From the NCBI GenBank assembly GCA_021773275.1, contig JAJFKJ010000066.1, positions 1 through 63,099 on the forward strand: a stretch of 63,099 nucleotides of DNA. Direction: 5' to 3'. The notes beneath the pieces were generated by a model. It did not search any database, was not told where the DNA came from, and worked only from the letters and a program-made list of their open reading frames with translations. Numbering within the stretch: position 1 is the stretch's first letter; each line of letters opens with the position of its first letter. The translations under genes were made by a program, and so were the position numbers. The DNA comes from Gammaproteobacteria bacterium (GTDB taxonomy: Bacteria; Pseudomonadota; Gammaproteobacteria; JABCZS01). Positions 31,364-39,578 of the stretch are shown piece after piece.

Positions 31364-31372
31364 AGTATAGCA
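31364..31372 (-). promoter_or_regulatory. extended -10 promoter of the kinase gene, predicted leaderless mRNA
   Basis: The minus strand reads TGC-TATACT followed by GCCCAG and the ATG. The expected transcription start coincides with the start codon. No -35 match is apparent, as is common for extended -10 promoters. Confidence 0.5.
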
Positions 31373-31397
31373 TGGGTGAAAATGGCTCGTGGTAATC

Positions 31398-31440
31398 ACA
31401 TCGCTACGCGATGTCGGGTCGTACAGGGTACGACCCCTAC
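31398..31440. repeat. two-hairpin copy of the TAGGGG repeat
   Basis: ACATCGC-TAC-GCGATGT, then GGGTCGTAC-agg-GTACGACCC and CCTAC. It matches the first half of the full element in inverted orientation. The stem uses TAC/GTA where other copies use CAC/GTG, so pairing is kept. Confidence 0.85.
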
Positions 31441-31848
31441 GTTAAGTCTTGCGATAATATTATACGAGAGCTTTGACGGTAACAGAGCGGTTATGACACA
31501 AGATCACTGCAAGTACAAAAACCCCCGATGCAGCGTAGCTGCTGCATCTGCCCCCTTTACAAAAGGGGGCGATTTTATCAAAGCCTTTTATCAGAGCCCC
31601 TTACGCAAGTGAGGGGTCAGTTGAACTAAGAAAAAAACAAGTTTTCACAAGATTTAAAATGCAGATGACCCTTCGCTAGCGCTCGGGCTCTGAGCAAAGA
31701 TCACTGCAAGTTGCAATGGGGGATTGTTAAGGGGGAGAAGCGCAGCTCTTCCCCTTAACGCGTAGAGCGAATTTATTTCGCTCAAGCATTATGTTAAAGC
31801 TACAAAAACCCCCTTTAATAAGGGGGCAATATAGGGTTAATCGCTAGT
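31441..31848. repeat. non-coding island of mosaic hairpin repeats
   Basis: No credible gene. Contents: AGATCACTGCAAGT twice (31501, 31698); a second-family repeat (31516-31576) with GATGCAGC/GCTGCATC and GCCCCCTTT/AAAGGGGGC stems; a CCCCT/AGGGG hairpin near 31597; TCGCTAGCGCTCGGGCTCTGA's second copy (31671; the first is inside the kinase 3' end); TTAAGGGG/CCCCTTAA (31727-31758); GAGCGAA/TTCGCTC (31765-31783); a short CCCCCTT/AAGGGGG copy (31803-31829). It looks like a landing site for small palindromic elements. Confidence 0.7.
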
Positions 31849-33282
31849 TTAAGCGCCTTGTTTCACTGGGGTGGCAGCAAGTTTTTTAGCATCATCCGCA
31901 CCCGTTGGGTCAACACCTTTTACTGTTACTGCATCTTTGCCAAACTCGGGTGATGATGCCCGCGCCCAGCTCGATGTGCGGCTTGCTGAGCTGCTTGCGG
32001 TGCTGCTGGGTGTGCCACCGTCGTCCAATGCATCCATATTTAGCCTTCTGCTTGTAGATGATTTGGGTGCAGCAGGCGTCTTAAAGCCACGGCCTACAAG
32101 AACATCTTGAGAAACAGGCGGCGATTCCGGGCCCGTGTAAGCTTCACCGTCAGCATCATCCAAGCTGGTAAGGTCGCCTACTGATGAGTCGGATGTAACT
32201 GAAGAAGCAAGTTCATCTGCGGCATCGCGTCGGGCCCAAGGCCTTACTGGCGAAGACTCAAACTTATCCGCATCATCAAGCCTAGCCCAGGCCTGTTCTT
32301 TAGGTAGAGCTACCACCGGAACATTCAAATCTAACGCTTGCTTTTTGAACGACTCCCGAAAAGCTAGACGCTCTACTCTGTCAAACAAATTACCTGGCGA
32401 GCCTGGGAAGCGGCTTGCAAAAAAGCCTTGCGGTGCCACCCTATCAAGCAAGATATTACGGCTGGTTTTGCTCACGGTTGGATCACTTAGAAAGTCTTTT
32501 ATTTGCTCTTTACTAAGCTGGCTCATAAAGTTGTTAGCGCCTTGTTCACCAGTGTATCTTGCAATAAAGCCGACTTTTTCAAACAGTATCGTTGCTATGG
32601 TCTTCGACTGCTTTGCCAAAGCGAGCATCGTGTTAACCATATCCGCTGGCAGCTCCTCCTCACGGCGCACAGCGTAGCTTGCTGCAACTATCAGGGCCTC
32701 TGGCGTTGTGTTTCTGTCTTTCGGAAAAACCAAAGGACCTTTCGCTTGTAATACAAGCTCTGCAAGCGCATCCATCAACGTTTTTTGCTCAACATCTTTC
32801 CAGTTTTCTATTTGATCAGCACCTTCTGGTGTGTACGGCTGATAAACATTTGGGTTTTCCAAAAATGTTCGCATATCGACATAACTGCCATCTTCTACAC
32901 GCACATGCGTAGGAATACTGGCCAATTTACCCAACAGAGAGTCGGCCTCTATTGCTGCCAATAACTGTGGTGAAAAATCATCTACCCTCCCGCCATCAGG
33001 ATTCGTTTTATGCCACTGCCAAACATGTTGCGTATTCAGCAAAAACTCTGCCACAAGAGGTGATTGCTGCGCAATACTAACCAGCGCAGTAAATTCAGTG
33101 TTTGACATCTGAGCCTGCTTGAGCCCCGTAAAACGTGGTAGAACAATTTGCTTTAAACTTGCAATAATGTGCGCATCACCGATTTTCGCTTTTCCATCTC
33201 CCAAGGAATTACCCATCATGTTGCTAAATGCTGTTCGTGCATTGTCATTGCTTACCCATTCTTTTAATGTTTTCATCACCAT
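31849..33282 (-). CDS. unknown 477-residue protein with disordered Ser-rich tail
   Basis: No family recognised. ATG 33282 has AGGAGG 6 nt upstream, one of the best ribosome sites in the window. Residues 1-310 look helical and globular (EFTALVSIAQQSPLVAEFLL). Residues 310-477 are acidic, Ser/Asp/Ala-rich and probably disordered. They contain a near-repeat, AWARLDDADKFESSPVR then PWARRDAADELASSVTS, and a third partial WARASSPEFGKD. No signal peptide or membrane segment. The next unknown gene lies upstream on the same strand. The size, lack of homology and Ser-rich C-terminus fit secreted effectors of intracellular bacteria; this is inference. Confidence 0.7.
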   Translation of the reverse strand: MVMKTLKEWVSNDNARTAFSNMMGNSLGDGKAKIGDAHIIASLKQIVLPRFTGLKQAQMSNTEFTALVSIAQQSPLVAEFLLNTQHVWQWHKTNPDGGRVDDFSPQLLAAIEADSLLGKLASIPTHVRVEDGSYVDMRTFLENPNVYQPYTPEGADQIENWKDVEQKTLMDALAELVLQAKGPLVFPKDRNTTPEALIVAASYAVRREEELPADMVNTMLALAKQSKTIATILFEKVGFIARYTGEQGANNFMSQLSKEQIKDFLSDPTVSKTSRNILLDRVAPQGFFASRFPGSPGNLFDRVERLAFRESFKKQALDLNVPVVALPKEQAWARLDDADKFESSPVRPWARRDAADELASSVTSDSSVGDLTSLDDADGEAYTGPESPPVSQDVLVGRGFKTPAAPKSSTSRRLNMDALDDGGTPSSTASSSASRTSSWARASSPEFGKDAVTVKGVDPTGADDAKKLAATPVKQGA

Positions 33283-33367
33283 AATCTGCCTCCTGATTAA
33301 TCTGTGTCTGTTCGCTTATTACCCATTAAATGCTATTTAATCGAAACAACTAAAACCTTATAACTTA

Positions 33368-34771
33368 TCATTTAGAATGTCCGTTTATTTTCCTACTGCT
33401 ATCAATATTTGTTTCTGCTTCTAGCCTTTTAGCTTCTTTTGCGGCAGCGTGCACAAGGGTTTTCGTCGGTTTATAGCAATCTGTATTGCCATAGTGCTCT
33501 TTTAATGCCGCAAAAAAATTATCTAGCCGAGCAAGCTTACCAGCCACCCGAGATAGATTCGTGTCATCTTCTGGGGAAACATCTTTACTTTGTTCTTCTG
33601 CTGCTAGAGGCTCTCCAGTTTTCCCATCTACAGCACCGTATAGACCAAAACCATAATTTTCACAAACATTATCTGCTAGCATAACTTGAAATATTGACAC
33701 CTCTTTTTCCTCTGCTTTCTCTCTTACAGCAGCCATGTATACTGTTTCATCATGGCTAACAACCCCTGTTTTGAAATCAGAAAACATTTTTATAACATCA
33801 TAAGGCCCCTGTTTTTGCAGACATAAGCTCTGTAAAAGCATATGAATTTGTTTTTGTAAAGCAACTATATCACTTTTGTTTTTTTCAGTTATTTGACTTC
33901 TCGCGCTTTCTGCCAGTGCAATGCTTAAAGTCTCAATAAGGTTGATTCTTGGTGATGAGATATATTTAATTAAGCCCTGCTTCGTTGCTATTAAATCATG
34001 TTTTTTCTGCCTTGAAACACTTATGGCAGAGTCAGCCACACTATCAGCGCCATCTTTTACATGCAGGTCCTTTAAATCTTTTAGCGCTTTTTGCACTTTG
34101 GCCAGCTCAGCATCCGTTTCTTTCGCTTGACTTTGTACCCGGGCCAATTCTGCTTCGGTATTTTCTGCCTTCTCAGTTACTTCTCCTAATGCGTTGCTAT
34201 CATTTCTATATCTATTGTAATTAGCCTCTACAAGCGATGCGACAATATGTGTTTCATCACGTATATGCAAAACAGTGGCGATATCTTTCAAGAGATTTTG
34301 AATGGCTACGTTTGGATTTTCATCTTCAGCGACCTCAGCTACCAAATTGGCTATAGCTTCAGCTTCAGCTTCAGTTTTTGCTTTATCTTCAGTTTTTGCT
34401 TTATCTTCAGTTTCAGCTTCATCATCGCTGTCTGCTAAAATACTCTGTATATTTTTCTTTTGAAGTGGTGTTGCGTCAGGGAATTTACCAAGCGCCTTTG
34501 TGAGCTTTTCAGCCCAATCAACAACTGTTTGAGGAGCTTTAACTATGTTTGTCAAAGCATTTCGCAGCTCTACGACTTGATCTTCATTGCCTTTGTATGC
34601 GTCTAAAAATTTTATGACGCGATCTTTAATAAAGCTTTCTTGCTTTGCATGGTCTTTACCAACAACCTCTTGAACTTTTTCTGCTCGTGTAAGCTTTCGA
34701 GCAACCATTCGCTTTTGCGGCTGCGGCTGACTCGCAGACTGCGCTGCTGGTTTACTTGGACCTGAACCCAT
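33368..34771 (-). CDS. unknown coiled-coil protein with Src-like N-terminus, candidate effector
   Basis: No family recognised. The 467-residue product begins MGSGPSKPAAQSAS. Gly2 and Ser6 with Lys7 fit the eukaryotic N-myristoylation pattern and resemble the start of Src (MGSNKSKP). Residues about 115-140 hold tandem EDKAKTEDKAKTEAEAEA from a DNA repeat of TTTTGCTTTATCTTCAG type (near 34375-34425). A coiled coil follows near 200-240 (ENTEAELARVQSQAKETDAE). The rest is helical and charged, ending in SSRKINGHSK. No secretion signal or membrane helix. It is AT-rich and paired with another unknown gene downstream. A host-targeted protein is plausible, not shown. Confidence 0.7.
   Translation of the reverse strand: MGSGPSKPAAQSASQPQPQKRMVARKLTRAEKVQEVVGKDHAKQESFIKDRVIKFLDAYKGNEDQVVELRNALTNIVKAPQTVVDWAEKLTKALGKFPDATPLQKKNIQSILADSDDEAETEDKAKTEDKAKTEAEAEAIANLVAEVAEDENPNVAIQNLLKDIATVLHIRDETHIVASLVEANYNRYRNDSNALGEVTEKAENTEAELARVQSQAKETDAELAKVQKALKDLKDLHVKDGADSVADSAISVSRQKKHDLIATKQGLIKYISSPRINLIETLSIALAESARSQITEKNKSDIVALQKQIHMLLQSLCLQKQGPYDVIKMFSDFKTGVVSHDETVYMAAVREKAEEKEVSIFQVMLADNVCENYGFGLYGAVDGKTGEPLAAEEQSKDVSPEDDTNLSRVAGKLARLDNFFAALKEHYGNTDCYKPTKTLVHAAAKEAKRLEAETNIDSSRKINGHSK
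34372..34426. repeat. short in-frame tandem repeat in the coiled-coil gene
   Basis: The 21-bp unit encoding TEDKAK plus a residue occurs about twice, next to repeats of GCTTCA encoding EA dipeptides. Such low-complexity tracts can change copy number without breaking the frame. Confidence 0.6.
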
Positions 34772-34965
34772 AATAATACTCCTATGTGTTTACTAACTAT
34801 TATTCCCTAATACCAAAGCGGGAAACAACCTACCACCAAGTGTATAGCGAATATTTTCATTATGCAATGATCAATTTGTTAAAAAATGTAAAAATTTGTA
34901 GCAATAACAGCATGATAAAATACCCTTAAGGAATGATTAAGAATTACTTATAAGGTGGGGAGTGC

Positions 34966-35154
34966 TCAGTCTAGCAACTTTGAACTGATATAACGATTGA
35001 GGCTGACGCCCATTTCTGCTGCTTTCATTGCAAGCTTGCGATGCTGCTCAGGTGGAATGCGCACTTGAAACTTACCACTAAAATGCTTCTCTGCTAACGC
35101 TTCAGGCACTTCTTCATTGTTCTTTTGCATATCGGTAACAACTTCTTCAACCAT
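34966..35154 (-). pseudogene. HicB-family antitoxin remnant (C-terminal half)
   Basis: The 62-residue frame ends with SGKFQVRIPPEQHRKLAMKA followed by MGVSLNRYISSKLL, the C-terminal ribbon-helix-helix DNA-binding part of HicB antitoxins. The N-terminal RNase H-like half (about 60 residues) is missing. The frame is open only about 16 codons further upstream before a stop. No HicA toxin is visible on either side. It is therefore a truncated or orphan antitoxin; a short functional DNA-binding protein cannot be excluded. Confidence 0.6.
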
Positions 35155-35222
35155 TGCGGTAATACCATTTAGGGATTTAACACGGGTATATGAGGAAAAC
35201 AGCTAGGTTTGAACCCAGCAAA

Positions 35223-35314
35223 GTAGGGGTCGCACCCTGTGCGACCCGGCATTGCGAAGCAATGCTATTCCACAGGCTTACGCCTGTGCGGGCGGCACAG
35301 GGTGCCGCCCCTAC
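35223..35314. repeat. full-length 92-bp palindromic repeat, four hairpins
   Basis: Same order and ends as the copy at 26654, but stems 2 and 3 have changed on both arms: GCATTGC/GCAATGC for GCATCGC/GCGATGC, and CACAGGC/GCCTGTG for CGCGGGC/GCCCGCG. It lies between the HicB remnant and the 5'-nucleotidase stop. Confidence 0.88.
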
Positions 35315-35326
35315 AAATTAAAGTTT

Positions 35327-36226
35327 TTACGAGCGATTTACAATACCACTTGGGACATGGCCGGTAGCGACATGTTCGCGAGCAGAGTCGCAGTGCGCCT
35401 GTTGGTCGTCGAAAAAGATGTCGGCGCCAAAAGCGCGTAAGAATTCGCCTTTATCAAGGCCACCTAAAAATAAAGCTTCATCGATGCGGATGCCCCAGGC
35501 GCGTAGCGTACGGATTACACGCTCGTGCGAAGGCGCAGAACGCGCTGTTACTAAAGCCGTGCGAATGGGTGAGGTTTCGGCCGGGTACAAATGATGAATA
35601 GCACTTAAGGTTTCTAAAAAATTTTTAAACGGGCCTTCGCTCATCGGTTTTTTAGCTTTTTTGATCTCATTCGCATTAAATGCCTCGAGGTTTTGTTCTT
35701 GATAGATGCGTTCAGATTCATCCGAGAATATTACCGCATCGCCATCAAAAGCAATGCGCAGTTCTGGGTGGTCATCTTTTTTTGTTACCGACGGTAAAAT
35801 TGCAGCGGCAGCGAGATTTGCATCAAGCGCTTGTCGCACATCTACAGGGTCGGCGGATAAAAACAAATGGGTGTTAAATGCCTGCACATAATCAAATGGC
35901 GAACGGCCACTGGTGAATACTGCGCGCGTCATTTTTAAATCGTAATGCTGAATTGCATTAAATATTCGCAAACCAGTGTCGGCGCTATTGCGCGAAAGCA
36001 AAATGATTTCGACTAATGGTTGTTCATGGTCTTCGTTTAACGCCAATAATTTTTTAGCCAATGGAAAAGCTGGGCCGGGCTCAAGAATTTCGTTTTCGTG
36101 CTCAATTTGGTAATTGGCATATGCATCAACGCCCTTTTCTTCATAGATATGATGGCTGTCATCGAGGTTGAATAGTGCTCTAGATGAAATACTGACAACC
36201 AATTTATGGGGTAATTTTCCTGACAT
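35327..36226 (-). CDS. cytosolic 5'-nucleotidase family protein
   Basis: The 299-residue product resembles the 5'-nucleotidase family (cytosolic type I-like) that dephosphorylates nucleoside monophosphates. Visible features: LVVSISSRALFNLDDSHHIY near residue 10, FTSGRSPFDYVQAFNTHLFL near 105, RIAFDGDAVIFSDESERIY near 155 with the DxD metal motif, and LVTARSAPSHERVIRTLRAW near 225. GADIFFDDQQAHC near 275 is the last acidic motif. It has no signal peptide. Palindromic repeats flank it on both sides (35223 and 36272). Confidence 0.85.
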   Translation of the reverse strand: MSGKLPHKLVVSISSRALFNLDDSHHIYEEKGVDAYANYQIEHENEILEPGPAFPLAKKLLALNEDHEQPLVEIILLSRNSADTGLRIFNAIQHYDLKMTRAVFTSGRSPFDYVQAFNTHLFLSADPVDVRQALDANLAAAAILPSVTKKDDHPELRIAFDGDAVIFSDESERIYQEQNLEAFNANEIKKAKKPMSEGPFKNFLETLSAIHHLYPAETSPIRTALVTARSAPSHERVIRTLRAWGIRIDEALFLGGLDKGEFLRAFGADIFFDDQQAHCDSAREHVATGHVPSGIVNRS

Positions 36227-36271
36227 TTTTTTGCTCCTGGTAAGGGTATTTTAACATATCTTGCGGGGAAT

Positions 36272-36315
36272 CACATCGCTTCGCGATGTCGGGTCGCACA
36301 AGGTGCGACCCCTAC
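36272..36315. repeat. two-hairpin copy of the TAGGGG repeat
   Basis: ACATCGC-TTC-GCGATGT, then GGGTCGCAC-aag-GTGCGACCC and CCTAC. It has the same half-element structure as the copy at 31398 and lies 9 nt after the AddA-like stop. Confidence 0.85.
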
Positions 36316-36323
36316 ACCAAGAC

Positions 36324-39300
36324 TTATACCTCCCATTCGTGCCAACCGGCAAATAAGGGGAAGTACAGGCCTAATTTAATCGTGCGGGTTTCTTGCTGCG
36401 CCAAAATAGCGGCGTAACGTTCCAGCTGTGGTGCATGTTGCGCTTGTGCTTGCGCATAGAATTGATCTAGCGGTATATCACCTACATCACTGGTTTTGTA
36501 ATCAATGATCCAACGTACATTGTGTTCATCGACAAATGTCTTATCGATAATGATGCGCGCGAACTCATTATCAAAACGTGCCAAAATAGCATGCTCAGCC
36601 TTGGCGTCTTGCTGCGCTGATAAAATCCACTGCCCACGCACATCAAGTTGTGCTTGGCTAAAGCCCTGTTTGACGGTCGCTAGTGCTGCGCTTAAATTTT
36701 CGCTGACGCCCAGCTCCAAAAGATGCATACGCCAAGCTTGTTCATTACTGTCTTGATGATACAAAGCACTGTGCAGGACAGTACCGATAGCCATATCGCG
36801 CAAGCGTTGCTGGTTACAAACCTCAATGGGCACATGGTTGCCACGGCTGGTATCAATGCTCAAAGCAGGTTGCAAGGTGGGCAGATCTTTTGGCCATTGC
36901 CACGTGGGCGCTAGGCAGTTTAGCTGTTTAGCACTTTCTTCATGCGTGGTAGCTGTTTGCTCATCAGCTTTGAACATACTTTCCATACTTGGCCACAATA
37001 AGCTCAATAAACTTCCTTGCGCAGGTTCTTTTTGTTTTTCACCTAGGCTTGCAAATAAATACAACGTTGACTTGGTGCGCGTTAAAGCAACATATAATAA
37101 ACGGCCGAGCTCATAGCTGCCTTTTTGTTTTTGGACATTCCAGAGGTATTCATAGATTGGCTCTTCTTGCGTTTGCGTTGCATGAATCGGCGCAAATAAT
37201 AATGCTTCGCCTTCATTCACTGGCAGGCTGTCCCACAGCAGTAGCGGTTTGTCACTAGCCGGTGCGCGGCGCTCCAAACCCGGGATTAACACTGCATCAA
37301 ACTCAAGACCTTTTGCGCGATGGATGGTCATGACCTGTATTTTAGTATTGTCAGATTTTGGTTTACTGAAGGTAAACTGTAATTGTTGCAAAAATGCCGA
37401 TTCATCATGCAGTGTGCCACCCTGATCGCATTCGTCAAGCAAATCAAAAAATGCTTGCGCGTCTTGCAATGCCTGCTCAGACTCTGCAAACGCTGGGCCA
37501 CCTAGGCTAGTCCATAACGCCTTAATACTATGCGCCAAGCTCATGCGCTGCTTTTGTTGCAGGGCATTGACCAGCAGAGGCACTACCCTTGTCAAAATTT
37601 GTTGTGCCTCGTTGCTCAACTTGCTAGTTGTTTGCTGAATATTTTCAAAAACAGTATTGTCGTTATAATCTTCGCGCAACAGCGTGATGTCTTGCAATGA
37701 CAAACCACACAGCGGGCCGCGCAATATAGCTAACCACGCAATCGCATCATCGGTATTAATGTAGGCACGCGTTAACGCCAAAAGATGTTGCACAACTGGG
37801 CGTTGCACCAGCGGCTCAAGCTCAATAGCCTGATAAGAAAGCCCATGCATAGCAAGAGCCTGCGTGATATCTGTGAGATGCGTGCGCGCACGAACTAACA
37901 CAGCGACGCTTTGAATCACCTCATCGTTTTGCAATTTTTGCAGCGTGGCAACCACTTGCTCTGCTTGATGTTTTTTATCTTCACTCAATATTGCATGCAC
38001 GCAATCGTTTTCTTCATCGAGATTGATGCTTGCAGAGGGTGCATAGCTGATTGCGCCCAACGTGCTATCGTTGTCTGCAGAAAAGCACTGTGGTGCATGC
38101 TGGTTCAGCCAGGTAATAAAACTCGCTGATGATCGAAAGTTCATTTGCAAGGTTAATGATGTGAGCTGGATGCCGGCGATACCCTGCTCTTGCGCTTGCA
38201 AAAACAAGCCCACTTGCGCTTGGCGAAAACGGTAGATTGACTGCATCGGGTCACCCACTAAAAACAAGGTGCGGCCATCATTCTCCTGCCAACCAGCCAG
38301 CAGCTTTTCTAACAACTGAAACTGTAAATACGAAGTATCTTGAAACTCATCGACCAGAATATGACTGATCTTATTATCAAGCTTCAATGTGAGGTCTGTT
38401 GGGTCGTCTTGCCCACCTAGGGCATGCAAGGCAGACTGTGCAATGGCACTGAAGTCGACACAGGCTTTTTGTTGAAACTGCAATAAGAGTTGCGCGCTGG
38501 CTATTGGCAAAATTTCGAACAAAGCTTTTAGCACCTGCCACTGTTGCTGATGGTACTCTGGCACAGGCAATAATTGCACCTGTTGTAGACAGGCTACTAA
38601 AGCAGGGTGTTCCTGCAAGCGTTGCAGCCAACTTTTCATTTCGGCTTTCATGATTTTTAGCGTTTCATCTTTTCCAGCCGGGAAACCCATACGTTTATCG
38701 GGTGATTTCCGCACAGTACCGCTTTGCGTGAATAACCATTGCGTTAAGGCATGCCATGTTGGCAAGCTTTCGACACTGGTTTCTGGCGTCTGCCATGTCG
38801 CTACAGTTTCTAGTTCGGGGTGGTAAAGTTGCTGCACCGAAAATTGCAATAATGGCTTTAAATCATGCCATAAATCTATCGGGAACTGCTTTGCAGTTTT
38901 CTGCAAACCACCCCTGACCACAGCGGTAATGTTGTCTTGTAAAAATTCACGCAAGTCATCACTGCGCTGATGCAAAATTAGGCCAAGCCACTGCTCACGG
39001 TATTGCAGCATTTTTGCAATTTCTTGCACTGCACGACCTTGCTGATTATCCAAATGTAGCAATAAGCTTTCTATATTTTCATCTTCTTCTGCGAGCAGGT
39101 CATTTATCGTTTGTGTTGCCGCCTGCTGGTACAGCGCCCAGGGTTGCTGCGTTATTTTTGGAATAGCGCCCATTCGAGAAACCACCGGCATTTGCCGAGC
39201 CAGGTTGGCGCAAAAAGAATCGATGGTCATAACTTGTAAGCGCTGTGGGTTTTGCAATAGTTGCCAATTAAGTTTTTGGTCTTGTTGCAATACCGCACGC

Positions 39301-39578
39301 GCAAGCTGCCAAGTCTGTTGTTTATGATCTTCACTGGGGCTGTCTTTTTGCAGACCCAACTGTAAAGCATTCAAAACACGTAGGCGCATCTCTTCAGCTG
39401 CTTTGCGTGTGAACGTAATCGCTAATACTTCCTCGGGTTGCTGTACGCCGTTGGCAAGCAGGCTTAAAATCCGCTGTGTTAATAACTCCGTCTTACCTGA
39501 GCCGGCAGGCGCCTGCACAATAAAAGACCCCTGGGGGTTAAGTGCCGCTTTCCTAGCAGATAGATCCTTGATTGTCAT
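36324..39578 (-). CDS. addA: AddA-like UvrD helicase/exonuclease, double-strand break repair
   Basis: A 1084-residue superfamily 1A helicase fused to a RecB-type nuclease, predicted to process double-strand breaks with the adjacent AddB-like protein in place of RecBCD. Helicase motifs: QAPAGSGKTELLTQRIL (I) near 22, AITFTRKAAEEMRLR (Ia) near 55, LVDEFQDTSYLQFQLLEKLL (II) near 405, LVGDPMQSIYRFRQAQVGLF (III/IV), NFRSS, and MTIHRAKGLEFDAVLIPGLE (V). The C-terminal nuclease has HAILARFDNEFARIIIDKTF and WIIDYKTSD near 1025 (D-YK). ATG 39578 overlaps the partner's stop (TGATG). Confidence 0.9.
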   Translation of the reverse strand: MTIKDLSARKAALNPQGSFIVQAPAGSGKTELLTQRILSLLANGVQQPEEVLAITFTRKAAEEMRLRVLNALQLGLQKDSPSEDHKQQTWQLARAVLQQDQKLNWQLLQNPQRLQVMTIDSFCANLARQMPVVSRMGAIPKITQQPWALYQQAATQTINDLLAEEDENIESLLLHLDNQQGRAVQEIAKMLQYREQWLGLILHQRSDDLREFLQDNITAVVRGGLQKTAKQFPIDLWHDLKPLLQFSVQQLYHPELETVATWQTPETSVESLPTWHALTQWLFTQSGTVRKSPDKRMGFPAGKDETLKIMKAEMKSWLQRLQEHPALVACLQQVQLLPVPEYHQQQWQVLKALFEILPIASAQLLLQFQQKACVDFSAIAQSALHALGGQDDPTDLTLKLDNKISHILVDEFQDTSYLQFQLLEKLLAGWQENDGRTLFLVGDPMQSIYRFRQAQVGLFLQAQEQGIAGIQLTSLTLQMNFRSSASFITWLNQHAPQCFSADNDSTLGAISYAPSASINLDEENDCVHAILSEDKKHQAEQVVATLQKLQNDEVIQSVAVLVRARTHLTDITQALAMHGLSYQAIELEPLVQRPVVQHLLALTRAYINTDDAIAWLAILRGPLCGLSLQDITLLREDYNDNTVFENIQQTTSKLSNEAQQILTRVVPLLVNALQQKQRMSLAHSIKALWTSLGGPAFAESEQALQDAQAFFDLLDECDQGGTLHDESAFLQQLQFTFSKPKSDNTKIQVMTIHRAKGLEFDAVLIPGLERRAPASDKPLLLWDSLPVNEGEALLFAPIHATQTQEEPIYEYLWNVQKQKGSYELGRLLYVALTRTKSTLYLFASLGEKQKEPAQGSLLSLLWPSMESMFKADEQTATTHEESAKQLNCLAPTWQWPKDLPTLQPALSIDTSRGNHVPIEVCNQQRLRDMAIGTVLHSALYHQDSNEQAWRMHLLELGVSENLSAALATVKQGFSQAQLDVRGQWILSAQQDAKAEHAILARFDNEFARIIIDKTFVDEHNVRWIIDYKTSDVGDIPLDQFYAQAQAQHAPQLERYAAILAQQETRTIKLGLYFPLFAGWHEWEV

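Noticed and set aside
26654-35314. CRISPR array from recurring palindromes
   Set aside because: Copies are far apart, differ in length and orientation, have no regular spacers, and no cas gene is present.
34772-35326. HicA toxin beside the HicB remnant
   Set aside because: No 50-80 codon frame with a HicA His motif is visible on either strand.
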